Notes: generated by a model not told the origin, from the sequence alone. A stretch of 64,000 nt of DNA from Paenibacillus sp. RC67 (GCF_030020805.1 NZ_CP125098.1:6905501-6969500), one strand, 5' to 3'; counted from the first letter of the stretch, positions 41,522 to 51,185 are shown. Program-made: numbers and translations.

Positions 41522-43627
41522 CTAGATCTCCGTCACTCGAATATCACTGTAATAAGATCTCGCCACGCCGAGCGTGCTCACGCCGTACATGCCATAGCCC
41601 CATGTATCATCTGTGTGTGTCAGCACTTGCTCGCCGTTAATGCTGAGCGTAATCGTATTCCCTTGCGCCGTCACCTTGAGATCATATTCCTTATTCAACT
41701 GCCAAGCATAGCTGGTCGATACAAGCTTCTTGTATCCGAAGTCGTTGATATAGATCGCGACTTGATCCTTGCCGTCGAAGCCTGCGTGGTAACCACGCAT
41801 AGCGCCCTGGGCGCGGATGGCTACGAGATGCGAGTCGCCGATCTGCGGGTTGATCTTCACCGACACGGAGTAATCCTGCGCGAAGTAGCTGCCTGTATAT
41901 GCCTCGCTAGGCTCGGCAGTCATCAGGTACATGGCTCCGTCGACCAGGCTCCAAGCGCCGTGGTTGTGGGCGAAAGGTGTCACGCAGCCGAAGTCCATGG
42001 ATTGCTTGCTGAAATCGATACTGTAATCCGCTTTGCCGTAGATGCGGAATTCGTCGATAAAGACGCGACCGAGGCTCTTCGGCTTACGCGTCGAGTAGGC
42101 CTCGAGCACGATGCCGACTTCGTCGATCAGTTCGCCTTCTGAATCCGGGATGTCGAATTCGACATGAATCCATTCTTGATTTACGAGCTTGATATAACCT
42201 TGAACAAGCTCCTTCTTGCTCTTGGCTAAGCGGACGTAAGGAGCGATGCCCATCGTCTCATTGCCGCTCCATTGGTCAAGGAAGATATTCATCGACACTT
42301 TCTGGCCGGAATAGGCGCGCGGCGCGAAGGTCGGAGAGTAACGCTCGTCGCTGAAGTCATCGCGGGTATAGAATGGCTTATAAAACACTTTGGATTTCTC
42401 CCCGCGGACCATGCGATCGAAAACCACTTCGAGGGAGCCGGTTCCCTTGAACGCTTTTTCCGTGGAATGACGCGCTTGGCAGTAAAACGGATCGGACACG
42501 CGAATGTTATGTGTCGAGCCTGGAAGATCGAAGTCGAAGTAGATTTCGTTCTCCTTGAAGCTGTCCTGAAGCTCTTGCGGGCAAGGCTCCTTCGCCAGAC
42601 GGTAGCCGAGAATCGTCAGCTCCTTGGCATAGCTCGGAATGTCCAGAATGTTGAGATAACCGGAGATACCCGACATCACGATAGAGTCGTTGATCGGCTT
42701 GCGGTATTTGTCCGCGATGCCTTCCAGTCCTACGGCTACGCCTAGTACAGTGCCGACGTTGCCTGCGTTGCAATCGGTATCCCAGCCACACATGGTTGCG
42801 ATCTCGACGGTGCGGTTGAAGTCGCCTTGACCGTAGATCATCGCGAGGACGCAGACGCCGGCGTTCGGGATGATATGGCAGACGCCTTTGTATTTGTCAT
42901 AGCCCCAGTCTCTTTCCAGCATATCCCGGCAGGCGCGGAAGTCGCCTGGATGCTCGGCGTGGAACGCCAGCACCGCTCTAGCCACCTGTGCGTAGAGCGA
43001 ATCCGCAGGAACTTGCGCGAGTCCTGCTTCAATAATTTCGTTAATATCCGAGGTTAGGAACGCTTGGGCAATCGCCGCGCAGAAGAATCTCGCACCCAGT
43101 ACGCCTTCGCCGTCATGGGATACATGAGCTGCGGCTTCGCCGAAGTCGGCGGCTTTCTTAGGGTTGCCTGGATTAACGAGCCCCCATGTGTCGATAAAAA
43201 TTTGTCCGCCGATCTGTTCGGCGATGATGAGTCCATTCTGCTCGATAGAACCAGCTTGTGGGGCCGGAATGCCGTTCTTCAAGTTAATGAAGGCGGTATG
43301 CTCGGTGCTGACACCGTAGCCGCCCCACCAGAACATCCCGACACCTTCACGGGCATAGTTCAGCCAAGCGCGAGCGACATCGTTCGGAGTCACATCTCGA
43401 TCCACGGCATCGTCATAGAGTGCGCGTAGGAAGTAGTACGGACCGTTCGCATCGTCGTCGGCCGCGAAGTTTTTGAATTCCTTAACGTAATCGGTAATTT
43501 CACCGTAAGTATTTTGTATACGTTCATAAGTCCAAATGGTTGGCTCGACCGGGGCACCCAATCGGATGCCGATATTCATGCCTAAGTAGCCAGAGTACAC
43601 TTTTTCTAAATAATTTGAAGGAATCAC
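41522..43627 (-). CDS. ADP-ribosylglycohydrolase-family protein with C-terminal beta-sandwich domains
   Basis: Start set at GTG 43627 (IPSNYLEKVYSGYLGMNIG), preceded by GGCGGTGG; an in-frame start at 43807 would lie inside the previous gene. 701 residues. Residues 1-390 are an ADP-ribosylglycohydrolase (DraG) domain with metal-binding GWDTDCNAG near residue 284. Then a galactose-binding-like sandwich (about 450-550) and a concanavalin-like (LamG/3-keto-disaccharide hydrolase type) domain to the end. No signal peptide. It lies between another DraG-family gene and a ribokinase, so it probably hydrolyses an N- or O-ribosyl bond in an imported compound. Confidence 0.8.
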   Translation of the reverse strand: MIPSNYLEKVYSGYLGMNIGIRLGAPVEPTIWTYERIQNTYGEITDYVKEFKNFAADDDANGPYYFLRALYDDAVDRDVTPNDVARAWLNYAREGVGMFWWGGYGVSTEHTAFINLKNGIPAPQAGSIEQNGLIIAEQIGGQIFIDTWGLVNPGNPKKAADFGEAAAHVSHDGEGVLGARFFCAAIAQAFLTSDINEIIEAGLAQVPADSLYAQVARAVLAFHAEHPGDFRACRDMLERDWGYDKYKGVCHIIPNAGVCVLAMIYGQGDFNRTVEIATMCGWDTDCNAGNVGTVLGVAVGLEGIADKYRKPINDSIVMSGISGYLNILDIPSYAKELTILGYRLAKEPCPQELQDSFKENEIYFDFDLPGSTHNIRVSDPFYCQARHSTEKAFKGTGSLEVVFDRMVRGEKSKVFYKPFYTRDDFSDERYSPTFAPRAYSGQKVSMNIFLDQWSGNETMGIAPYVRLAKSKKELVQGYIKLVNQEWIHVEFDIPDSEGELIDEVGIVLEAYSTRKPKSLGRVFIDEFRIYGKADYSIDFSKQSMDFGCVTPFAHNHGAWSLVDGAMYLMTAEPSEAYTGSYFAQDYSVSVKINPQIGDSHLVAIRAQGAMRGYHAGFDGKDQVAIYINDFGYKKLVSTSYAWQLNKEYDLKVTAQGNTITLSINGEQVLTHTDDTWGYGMYGVSTLGVARSYYSDIRVTEI

Positions 43628-43643
43628 TATGAGTCCACCGCCT

Positions 43644-44804
43644 TTATTGTATTGAGCCGAGCTGCTGTTGTCTGCGCTGGCAGAATTGAATATCTTCTTG
43701 AATAATGGCCGAAGCCGCTTCGATGAATCGGTTGCATTGCGTTTCAAAGTCCTGCTTGTTCGCTTCTTCCAAGGCTGCGATTTCGTCAGCTGGAATCGCC
43801 TGCACACCCTGCATCGCTCCCAGAATCGCGCCGATCATGACACCGATGGAGTCTGTGTCACGGCCGGAGCTGACGCCATCTTTTACAGCTTCGAGTAGAT
43901 CGCCGTCGTGCAGCACGATGTAGCCAAGTGCTAGCGGCAGCTCCTCGATCGAAAACAGTCGGCTCGGCGTGTAGTGGTTTGACGGGATACCGAGCTTGTC
44001 GATGCTGCGGTTGACGTCGTCACCCATCGGAGAGTACGGAGTCATCGCCTCGTGCAAAGCCTGCACGACCTTGCTCCGGTCCTGCTTCTCGGAGCGCAGC
44101 TCCAACGCTCTCTTGCACACGTCCTGAATCGCTCGCTTCGTCCCGTCCTTCGCATAGCAAAGCGCCGTGTCCAAGATATCTTGGACGCTCACTCCCGGCT
44201 CGAATGCCTTGGCGACGCAGGCCGCCAGTACGCCCGCTGCTTCCAGTCCATAGCTCAGCTGATGGCCAGAGGCGAACAGGATCGCTTCATCGTAAGCCGC
44301 CTTCGGATTGCACGCATTCACTATTCCTATAGGAGCAATGTACATGGCCGCTCCGCAGTTGACCATATTGCCGTAGCCGCCCTCGCGCGGCTCGCAGTTC
44401 GCCAGCACATGCCGATTGAAAATATGCTTTTCAGGATAAAACAATCGATCCAGAATGAGCGCTTCCCGTCCGAATTCCGGAATATATCTTGGACGGAACC
44501 CGATTTCCTTCACAAATTCATTAGCCATATCGTACGCGTCTAGATGGCGCCGCTCCGTGCAGTATACGTTCATCAGCGCCAGCGTCATTAGCGTATCGTC
44601 CGTCACGATGCCCTGCCCTCTCATTCTGCCGAGCCGCGACGTGTCCGGCCAATCTGCTTTCCACCACTTCGTCCTTACCGTTTCGATTCGGTCGTATTTT
44701 TCTTTGATCTGGGCATGGGTCATTTTCTCTACGACTGCCCCCATCGCATCGCCGAAGGCCGTACCGAAGACTACTCCTTTGACCCGGTCTGCAAAAGAAA
44801 TCAT
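43644..44804 (-). CDS. ADP-ribosylglycohydrolase-family enzyme
   Basis: 386 residues. The two metal sites of the DraG family are visible: TDDT at 68-71 and RDTDS at 315-319 (GVSSGRDTDSIG), with GFAFGDAMG-like GTAFGDAMGA at the start. Family members release ADP-ribose from proteins or act on small ribosyl compounds. Gene order with a sugar-type importer upstream and a second DraG-family gene and ribokinase downstream supports a catabolic role over protein de-modification. It ends 16 bp before the next start. Confidence 0.85.
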   Translation of the reverse strand: MISFADRVKGVVFGTAFGDAMGAVVEKMTHAQIKEKYDRIETVRTKWWKADWPDTSRLGRMRGQGIVTDDTLMTLALMNVYCTERRHLDAYDMANEFVKEIGFRPRYIPEFGREALILDRLFYPEKHIFNRHVLANCEPREGGYGNMVNCGAAMYIAPIGIVNACNPKAAYDEAILFASGHQLSYGLEAAGVLAACVAKAFEPGVSVQDILDTALCYAKDGTKRAIQDVCKRALELRSEKQDRSKVVQALHEAMTPYSPMGDDVNRSIDKLGIPSNHYTPSRLFSIEELPLALGYIVLHDGDLLEAVKDGVSSGRDTDSIGVMIGAILGAMQGVQAIPADEIAALEEANKQDFETQCNRFIEAASAIIQEDIQFCQRRQQQLGSIQ

Positions 44805-44908
44805 GAGCCTGCTCTCCTATCCATACCGGGAGTGCGAAGCCGAAAGCCCCACACTCCACAGCTTTTTTATCTGATTCTGTCTTACCACTTCTAAGCATGC
44901 CAACCGTT

Positions 44909-46363
44909 TTACTTGATCGTTTTATTGGCGTACTCCGTCATTTCCTTACCGCCAGCGGCGTTCCAATCCTGCACGAATTTATCGAAATCGGCGATCGTTT
45001 TCTTACCTGTGACGACATTCGCGGCGAATTCCTTATACAGCGCGTTGCAGGCATCCCACTTGGTAGCCAGCTCGGCAGGGATGATGAAGCTGTTGTCCTT
45101 GCTGGACATGGAAGCCATCATCTCCAGCGACTTGGTAGCCGGTTCGGACAAGTAAGGTGTCGACGGATCGAATTCTTTGTCCGGCTTGAAGTTCACGGTC
45201 GATTCTACAAAGCGCGCATACCACTCGGCGAATTTATCCGTTAATTTGATTTTGTTGTCTACAATCTTGTACTGCTCGCCTTCTACGCCAAGCTTATCTA
45301 GCATTTGTCCTTTGGGACTAGCCAGGAACTCCAGTACAGCGAAGGCCATATCTTTGTTCTTGGACGTTTTGCCAATAGCGAAGCCGCGGCTTTCCTTGCT
45401 CACATCAACAGGCATATAGCCTTGACCTTTGCCTTTGGCTGGCGGAAGCGGCATAAGCTTCGCGTTTGCGCCATTTTGGGATATCGCTTTTGTATTGTAG
45501 ATATCGATAACCTTGCCCTGCGTTCCTGCGATGACAGCTGCTTGACCGTCGTAGAACGCTTTTTCCTTCGTATCCCATTTCTTCGTTAAGAACTCTGGAT
45601 CGAGCAACCCATCTTTATACAGCTTCGCGTAAAATTCCAGTTTGTCTTTTTCGAACGAGGTCGTTTTGCCAAACGCATACTTGCCGTCCGAGCCTTTGAT
45701 CCATGTCGACGTTAAGCCGAACGCTTGACCGAAGGTCGCATCGAGCTCATCCAAGGTGCCTGCCGTTGTATAGGCGAACTTGGCGCCGTTCTTGTCCTTC
45801 ACTTCCTTGAGGAAGTTATAGTAGTTGTCGATGGTCGGATTCGCGAGCAAATCCTTGCCCGTAGCCGTTTTGTTCAGCCAATCCTGACGGACCACCGGAA
45901 CCGAGTTGCTGATCGGGGACAGCCATACGAGATACGGATAGTTCTTCATTCTTTCCTTGTTGTATGGGTTCATTGAGGCTTTCACATGGGTGGATTTCTC
46001 GATGTAAGGCGTCAAATCCTCAAGAATCTTCTGCGTGACCGCGAATTGGTAGTCTCCGCCCTGGAAGTAGATCAAGTCCGGAATGTTGCCGCTTTGCAGC
46101 AGCAGGCCTAGCTTCTCGGAGTAGGTGCCGCTCTGTACCGGAACGATCTGCAGCTTCACATTTTTCCCTTCGGCCTTCATACCTTCTTCAATGCCTTTGA
46201 GCAGTTTGTCGTCTGGGGTTAGATCTTTATCGACAATGGTAATCGTCACGGGCTTATCCGATGAGCCTTGTGCCGAATCGGCCGGAGCCTTCGTATCGCC
46301 GGAGCTGCAAGCGGTCGTTACCACCATTAAGCTGGCTGCCATTAGGGTGAACATTTTTTTCAT
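44909..46363 (-). CDS. Extracellular solute-binding lipoprotein of ABC importer 2
   Basis: Start at 46363, with GGGGAGGA eight bases upstream; 484 residues. Lipoprotein signal (LMAASLMVVTTACSSG, lipidated Cys about residue 19) and type 1 binding-protein fold (GLLLQSGNIPDLIYFQGGDY, WDTKEKAFYDGQAAVIAGTQ). The protein binds a sugar-like solute outside the membrane and delivers it to the permeases encoded just upstream. No ATPase gene in the cluster, so a shared ATPase is expected. The DraG-family genes follow 104 bp downstream. Confidence 0.87.
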   Translation of the reverse strand: MKKMFTLMAASLMVVTTACSSGDTKAPADSAQGSSDKPVTITIVDKDLTPDDKLLKGIEEGMKAEGKNVKLQIVPVQSGTYSEKLGLLLQSGNIPDLIYFQGGDYQFAVTQKILEDLTPYIEKSTHVKASMNPYNKERMKNYPYLVWLSPISNSVPVVRQDWLNKTATGKDLLANPTIDNYYNFLKEVKDKNGAKFAYTTAGTLDELDATFGQAFGLTSTWIKGSDGKYAFGKTTSFEKDKLEFYAKLYKDGLLDPEFLTKKWDTKEKAFYDGQAAVIAGTQGKVIDIYNTKAISQNGANAKLMPLPPAKGKGQGYMPVDVSKESRGFAIGKTSKNKDMAFAVLEFLASPKGQMLDKLGVEGEQYKIVDNKIKLTDKFAEWYARFVESTVNFKPDKEFDPSTPYLSEPATKSLEMMASMSSKDNSFIIPAELATKWDACNALYKEFAANVVTGKKTIADFDKFVQDWNAAGGKEMTEYANKTIK

Positions 46364-46397
46364 TTCTGTTTTCCTCCCCATTTTCATTGGATATGAA

Positions 46398-47282
46398 TTA
46401 TTCTTTGACGCCGCCATCCATGACCCCTTTGGTGTAATACTTCAGAATGATCGGATACAGCATGAGAATCGGAACCATGGCAACGATGATTGTAGCCGCT
46501 TTCAACGACGAGAAATCGAGCTGGGCAATATTGTTGTTCTTCAGCAGATCGGTCGCGCCAACTAGGCTTGTTGTATCCCGTTCGACGACGAATTGTCTTA
46601 GGAGCACCTGAAGCACTGTATTGTCACGGCTGGATAGGAAGATACTCGATTTGAAAAACTCGTTCCACTTCGCAATCGCATAGAACATCCCAATCGTTAG
46701 CAGTGGAATACGCGCCAGCGGCATCACGATTCTTATGAACAAGGTCATATGCCCCGCTCCGTCAATCTTGGCTGCTTCGATCAAGGAATCCGGAATTTCC
46801 TCCAGAAAACGCATCATGATGATCAAGTAATAAACGTTAATCATCCGGTACAGCACCATCGCCCACAGACTATCCAGCAAATGCAGGTCCTTGATAACCA
46901 TGTATTCCTGCACGATCCCCGGCTCGAAAATCATAATGATGATGAGGAAGATCATGATCGGCGTTTTGAACGCCAGATTTTTGCGAGTCAGTACATAGGC
47001 GGCAAGCGTTGTAAAAAAGATACTTAAGCACGTGCCGACCACCGTAATGAACACCGAATTGAGCAGCGCTTTTCCGACAATCGGATTGCTGAGAACGACT
47101 TGAAAGTTAATGAAAGAGAAGCCTCTCGGCCATACTTCATACCCATGCAGCAGATTCACCTTGGAAGGGTGAGATAGGGCTCTCGCAAGCAGGTTCATGA
47201 TCGGTACGAACATCGTTAATGTAACAAGCGTCAGAACAAGCGCTATGATCGCTTTGGATACGGTAAGCTTTCTTTCTAGCAT
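46398..47282 (-). CDS. ABC importer 2 permease, LplC-like
   Basis: 294 residues with six membrane helices and the EAA loop (IEAAKIDGAGHMTLFIRIVM, about residues 185-205). The C-terminus LKYYTKGVMDGGVKE is typical. It lies 15 bp after the partner permease and 34 bp before the binding-protein gene. Confidence 0.88.
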   Translation of the reverse strand: MLERKLTVSKAIIALVLTLVTLTMFVPIMNLLARALSHPSKVNLLHGYEVWPRGFSFINFQVVLSNPIVGKALLNSVFITVVGTCLSIFFTTLAAYVLTRKNLAFKTPIMIFLIIIMIFEPGIVQEYMVIKDLHLLDSLWAMVLYRMINVYYLIIMMRFLEEIPDSLIEAAKIDGAGHMTLFIRIVMPLARIPLLTIGMFYAIAKWNEFFKSSIFLSSRDNTVLQVLLRQFVVERDTTSLVGATDLLKNNNIAQLDFSSLKAATIIVAMVPILMLYPIILKYYTKGVMDGGVKE

Positions 47283-47297
47283 GATACATCCACCTCC

Positions 47298-48194
47298 TTA
47301 CCATGCGCCTTTTGAGGTTAATTTCTTCGAGATAAAATGCGTGGACAGCACGAGCACGACGCCGATCAAGCTTTTGAATAGGTTGGCTGCCGTCGCAAAC
47401 GAATATTGCCCGTTGATCAGACCGACGCGATATACGTACGTATCGATGATGTCGATGTGGCTGTTGACGGAATCATTAGTGAAGTTAAGCACCTGATCCA
47501 GTCCAGCGTTCATAATGAAGCCGACATTCAGAATGAAAATGGTGACCATCGGCACGTACAAATGCGGCAGCACGATTCTCGTCACGATATGCCAACGGCT
47601 TGCTCCATCGACATAAGCGGCTTCGTACAGACTTGGGCTAACGCCCATGATAGCGGCAAGGAAAATGATCGAATCCCAGCCGATACTGCGCCAAGCCTCA
47701 CTAGCTAGCAGCACCCAGCGGATGCTGTCTTTGTCCGTCAGAAAATCTTTAGCCGGCATGCCGAGCGCCTTCACGAATTCATTGACCGCCCCGGTCGACG
47801 GAGACAGGAACTCGAACCAGATGCCTGCAATTACGACCCACGATAGAAAATGCGGCAAATACGATACGACCTGCACCGCTTTGCGGAACTTCCCGTTAGC
47901 GAACTCGTTCAGCATCAAGGCGAACAAAATCGGGATAGGGAAAATGAGGAACATTTTCATGGCGCTAATAATTAATGTGTTTTGCAATACATTGGCAAAG
48001 ACCGGAGTACTGAACAGCTCCTTGAAATATTTAAGTCCTACGTACTCGTGATCGCCAAGAATGCGATAATCGTAGAAGGCCAGCTTCATGCCGATAATGG
48101 GCCACACATGAAAAAGAACGAAATAAACGATGCAGGGTAGCAGCATGAGATACAGGATTTTATCTGCCCACATTCGCTTCATTGTAGTGTACAC
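47298..48194 (-). CDS. ABC importer 2 permease, LplB-like
   Basis: 298 residues from GTG 48194 (GAGGTGA upstream); an internal ATG at 48182 is an alternative start. Six membrane helices, MLLPCIVYFVLFHVWPIIGM at the start and an EAA loop (YEAAYVDGASRWHIVTRIVL). First gene of the importer; a cre-like site lies 67 bp upstream and the AraC regulator gene ends 160 bp upstream. Confidence 0.87.
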   Translation of the reverse strand: MYTTMKRMWADKILYLMLLPCIVYFVLFHVWPIIGMKLAFYDYRILGDHEYVGLKYFKELFSTPVFANVLQNTLIISAMKMFLIFPIPILFALMLNEFANGKFRKAVQVVSYLPHFLSWVVIAGIWFEFLSPSTGAVNEFVKALGMPAKDFLTDKDSIRWVLLASEAWRSIGWDSIIFLAAIMGVSPSLYEAAYVDGASRWHIVTRIVLPHLYVPMVTIFILNVGFIMNAGLDQVLNFTNDSVNSHIDIIDTYVYRVGLINGQYSFATAANLFKSLIGVVLVLSTHFISKKLTSKGAW

Positions 48195-48260
48195 TTGTTC
48201 ACTCTCACCTCTTGTCTAGTAAATTCTAAGTTGATTGTTAAGCTGCCTTAACGCTCAACA

Positions 48261-48274
48261 TGAAAGCGCTTATT
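48261..48274. promoter_or_regulatory. cre-like site before ABC importer 2
   Basis: TGAAAGCGCTTATT keeps the TGNAANCGNT core of the CcpA site; the last two bases differ from consensus. Placement between regulator and permease genes suggests glucose repression of the importer. Confidence 0.5.
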
Positions 48275-48353
48275 TCTATACATTAAATTTTACTTAATTC
48301 TTGTGGATGAGTCCTCTTCAATTCGCTTCATTTCTTCTCAAAAATAGCTATTC

Positions 48354-49256
48354 TTACGAAGTCAGCACGTATTTTCTGAATTCTTTAGGGGTCATTCCTA
48401 CAATTTGCTTAAAGGACCTGTAGAACGAAGCATGGCCTTGAAAGCCGCAAGACAGATACACCTCGGTAATCGATACATGGGGATCGCTCAACTTCTTTTT
48501 CGACTCGTGAATACGGATTTTGGTTAAATATTCTTTGAAGCCTTCTCCCATCGTTTCTTTAAATAAATGATAAGCCCGGGACGTGCTTAAGGATAAACTG
48601 GCAGCCATATCTTTAAGCTGAATATTTTCATGATATTGATGATGAATCATCCCGAGAGCCGGCTGCAATTTCTTATAGGCCTGCATCGATCGGTTCCACT
48701 CTTCCATTGGAATTTCTTTGGCATAATGGCGAAAAAGGTAGGTGCATACTTGCATCAGCAAGCCTCGAATCATGCTTGTGTAGGCCCGATCCTGCTCCTT
48801 CATTTCATTCCAAATGTCTCGAAGAAGCGTTCCAATCTGTGCAGCTGCCTGCAGATTTCCATCGATTTTATTCACGAAATACTTTGACTTCATAAAAAAC
48901 GGGGCTAACAACTCATTCTCCCCACCATCTATCAAAGAACCATCAAATTTTAAGAAGTGAAACTGGCATGGCTTCAAGGGGTCCGATTGCGCCCGATGCT
49001 GTTCCATATGACTAACAACGAACACATCGCCTGTATTGATCTCATATCTCTTGTCCTCAAAGTAAAAAAGTCCCTTTCCCTCAAGGCAATATCCAACCTC
49101 AAACGAAGTGTGCCAATGGAATGGTTCAAGAAAGATACTTGGCATCCAGCGTGATATATGAATGGGAACATTTTTATTGAAGTTATAATCTCGCTTCACT
49201 ATAAATCCGGGAGCGACAGCGCTTGGGCGAACAGATGAACCTGCTGCCTCGTTCAT
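48354..49256 (-). CDS. AraC-family regulator with cupin sensor
   Basis: 300 residues. The N-terminal cupin (PFHWHTSFEVGYCLEGKGLF, then DVFVVSHMEQHRA) binds a small ligand. The C-terminal 100 residues carry two HTH motifs (IQLKDMAASLSLSTSRAYHL and VSITEVYLSCGFQGHASFYR). The start overlaps the stop of the DUF4387 gene by four bases, so it is translated with the AtuA-type pair, and it precedes the importer genes. It probably activates the importer and perhaps its own operon. Confidence 0.87.
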   Translation of the reverse strand: MNEAAGSSVRPSAVAPGFIVKRDYNFNKNVPIHISRWMPSIFLEPFHWHTSFEVGYCLEGKGLFYFEDKRYEINTGDVFVVSHMEQHRAQSDPLKPCQFHFLKFDGSLIDGGENELLAPFFMKSKYFVNKIDGNLQAAAQIGTLLRDIWNEMKEQDRAYTSMIRGLLMQVCTYLFRHYAKEIPMEEWNRSMQAYKKLQPALGMIHHQYHENIQLKDMAASLSLSTSRAYHLFKETMGEGFKEYLTKIRIHESKKKLSDPHVSITEVYLSCGFQGHASFYRSFKQIVGMTPKEFRKYVLTS

Positions 49257-49564
49257 AGGTTGACTTCCAATTCCATTAACGGCGCATGCTGCTGGGCTCC
49301 ATAGACGTCGCGGTCGAGAAATGTACCGGACGATACTTTGCGGGAGAACGTAATCTTGAACCCTAGCGCCTGATCGAAAAACACGATATGCGTAATGCTC
49401 TCTTCCGGAATGTTGTAGAGCCGGGATACCAGCGTCTTGTTGATCAGCTCCTGCTCCTTGACTCTGAAGTAGATCGCAGGATCGGTGAACAGCACGTCGA
49501 CTGTAATTTCAAATGGCCCGCTGTTCTTGCTGCGCAAAACAGCTGCTGCGTCATATAGCTTCAT
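49253..49564 (-). CDS. DUF4387 protein
   Basis: 103 residues matching the DUF4387 family by MKLYDAAAVLRSKNSGPFEI and VDVLFTDPAIYFRV, with AL near the end. The family is small, cytoplasmic and almost always next to an AtuA/DUF1446 gene, as here (ATGA overlap on both sides). The pair is thought to form one enzyme of organic-acid metabolism, but no activity is proven to my knowledge. Confidence 0.8.
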   Translation of the reverse strand: MKLYDAAAVLRSKNSGPFEITVDVLFTDPAIYFRVKEQELINKTLVSRLYNIPEESITHIVFFDQALGFKITFSRKVSSGTFLDRDVYGAQQHAPLMELEVNL

Positions 49565-50934
49565 GGCTGCACCTCCGTATATTCGATAGGGAACATCTCC
49601 AGCCCGTCGGCGACCTCCATCAAGTGATAGACGGAAAATTCGTACACGGCGCCGAACGGCACATCGCTCGGTGCAAAAGGGAACGCCAGATTGCCTGCGG
49701 TCGCTTTGCGGCCTTCATAGCCGTAATGCAGGAAGGTCGATCTCACTGAGCTGCAGATGGCATTCGCCAGCTCCTGCGTCTTCGCCACGACCTCGAATAC
49801 GACACCCAATTCATGGGCCGGGGTGCGCTGTGGCTCCAGCTCTCCTAATACGCCATTCAATCCATAATTGATAAAATGAATGCTGTAATCCTCCGGTGCA
49901 ACTTCACTGTAATAATCCCGAACCTGCTGCTTCACCAGCTCTTCCACTTCTTCGATGCGGGAGATTAGCAGCGGATCGCGCACGCCTGCGACGACGAACG
50001 TCCGGTAAGCCACCTTCATGGCGCCTTCCAGCTTGATCTTGTACACCGGCGTCTCTTCGATTCGGCTTCCAGTGACTTCGACGCTTCCGTCTCCAAGCTC
50101 GGTGAATCGGCATTGTTCGAGATTCAAGACCATCCCCGGTCCGTGCAAAATGTATGGGTGATCTTTCTCATAAAATGTATGGGCGGCCACCGATACGGCC
50201 GTGCATTTGCGGGCATCGCTCAATGGCTGGACGATGAAGGAATCCTGCTTAAGCGTGCCGAGCATACTGTCCTTGGTCGTCCCCGGCTCTGCCGATAGGG
50301 CGGCGCACTCGAGGATTTTGCCGAGATGGTAGGCGAGCGCCGTGTCAAACCCGTGGTACATTGCGACCGCCGCGAACGGCGAAGGGTCATAAGCGCGTCC
50401 GCAAACGATGATGTCCGCACCGGCCGCAAGAGCTTCGATGATCGGCTCGTGGCCCATCTGAGCGACGATGCGGCTTGTCGCTTCCAGCCTTTCCTGCGTC
50501 AGCGGCGCTACGGTTAAGCCTAGCGGCTCGCATTCGCCTGCTTGCAGCTTCGCTTCCACTACCTCATGGGGGATATCTGCCCATATGGTAGCCATCTTGA
50601 TCCCGCCGATCCCATGATCTTGTAGGATCTCCATGATGATCGACTGCGTCCATTCCACGTGGACCTTCGCACCGCTTCCTCCGGCAGAACCGATGATGAC
50701 CGGGATGCCTGCCTTAACGCCTTCCGTGATAATGATCTCCAGGTCCTTCTTGCAGGCCTGCCTGCTGACAATGGCCGTACCCGCGCCTAGCTTATGAGGG
50801 CCCGCGTCGGTGGAACCGGCATCCACTACGATCGCATCTGGCTCATGTTCCATGCCTTTCATGAAGGACGCCTTGGGAAAACCGTACCCCAGCATGCCGC
50901 AGGGGGCTAGAATCTTGAATTGTTCTTTTGTCAT
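49561..50934 (-). CDS. AtuA/DUF1446-family protein
   Basis: Start at 50934, with GGAGGGTG before ATG ACA AAA; 457 residues. Family segments include VDAGSTDAGPHKLGAGTAIV, GSAGGSGAKVHVEWT and ICGRAYDPSPFA-like IIVCGRAYDPSPFAAVAM. AtuA proteins occur in acyclic terpene and other carboxylic-acid catabolism. It opens the operon AtuA, DUF4387, AraC and then the importer; a palindrome at 51148-51164 in its upstream region matches one before the gntR-type gene, so that regulator likely controls it. Confidence 0.83.
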   Translation of the reverse strand: MTKEQFKILAPCGMLGYGFPKASFMKGMEHEPDAIVVDAGSTDAGPHKLGAGTAIVSRQACKKDLEIIITEGVKAGIPVIIGSAGGSGAKVHVEWTQSIIMEILQDHGIGGIKMATIWADIPHEVVEAKLQAGECEPLGLTVAPLTQERLEATSRIVAQMGHEPIIEALAAGADIIVCGRAYDPSPFAAVAMYHGFDTALAYHLGKILECAALSAEPGTTKDSMLGTLKQDSFIVQPLSDARKCTAVSVAAHTFYEKDHPYILHGPGMVLNLEQCRFTELGDGSVEVTGSRIEETPVYKIKLEGAMKVAYRTFVVAGVRDPLLISRIEEVEELVKQQVRDYYSEVAPEDYSIHFINYGLNGVLGELEPQRTPAHELGVVFEVVAKTQELANAICSSVRSTFLHYGYEGRKATAGNLAFPFAPSDVPFGAVYEFSVYHLMEVADGLEMFPIEYTEVQP

Positions 50935-51147
50935 ATTCACCCTCCACTTGTCCAAGCGTCATCTTGTATTTTGGTGTAATTACGCGATGCTTCTCTTCTG
51001 CTGGTGAACGATCGTCCGCTCATGCAGAAGCTCATTTTTTAAAATATCCACTGATGTAATCGCTTGCAACGAGGCCTTAAAAAGCTGCTGCTAGCTCAAA
51101 GAAGCTCTAATGCGGATTAGTCCGATGGAGATAGCATGATTTTGGAT

Positions 51148-51164
51148 AATTGGATGATCCAATT
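51148..51164. promoter_or_regulatory. Operator candidate for the GntR regulator, before the AtuA operon
   Basis: AATTGGATGATCCAATT is a perfect palindrome; it matches AATTGGATCACCCAATT at 51929-51945. It lies 214 bp before the AtuA gene and 22 bp after the GntR stop. Confidence 0.65.
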
Positions 51165-51185
51165 AAATGATCAAAAGGATGCGCT

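Noticed and set aside
42272..45976. Plus-strand open frames opposite the DraG-family and binding-protein genes
   Set aside because: Shadows caused by the codon use of the minus-strand genes.
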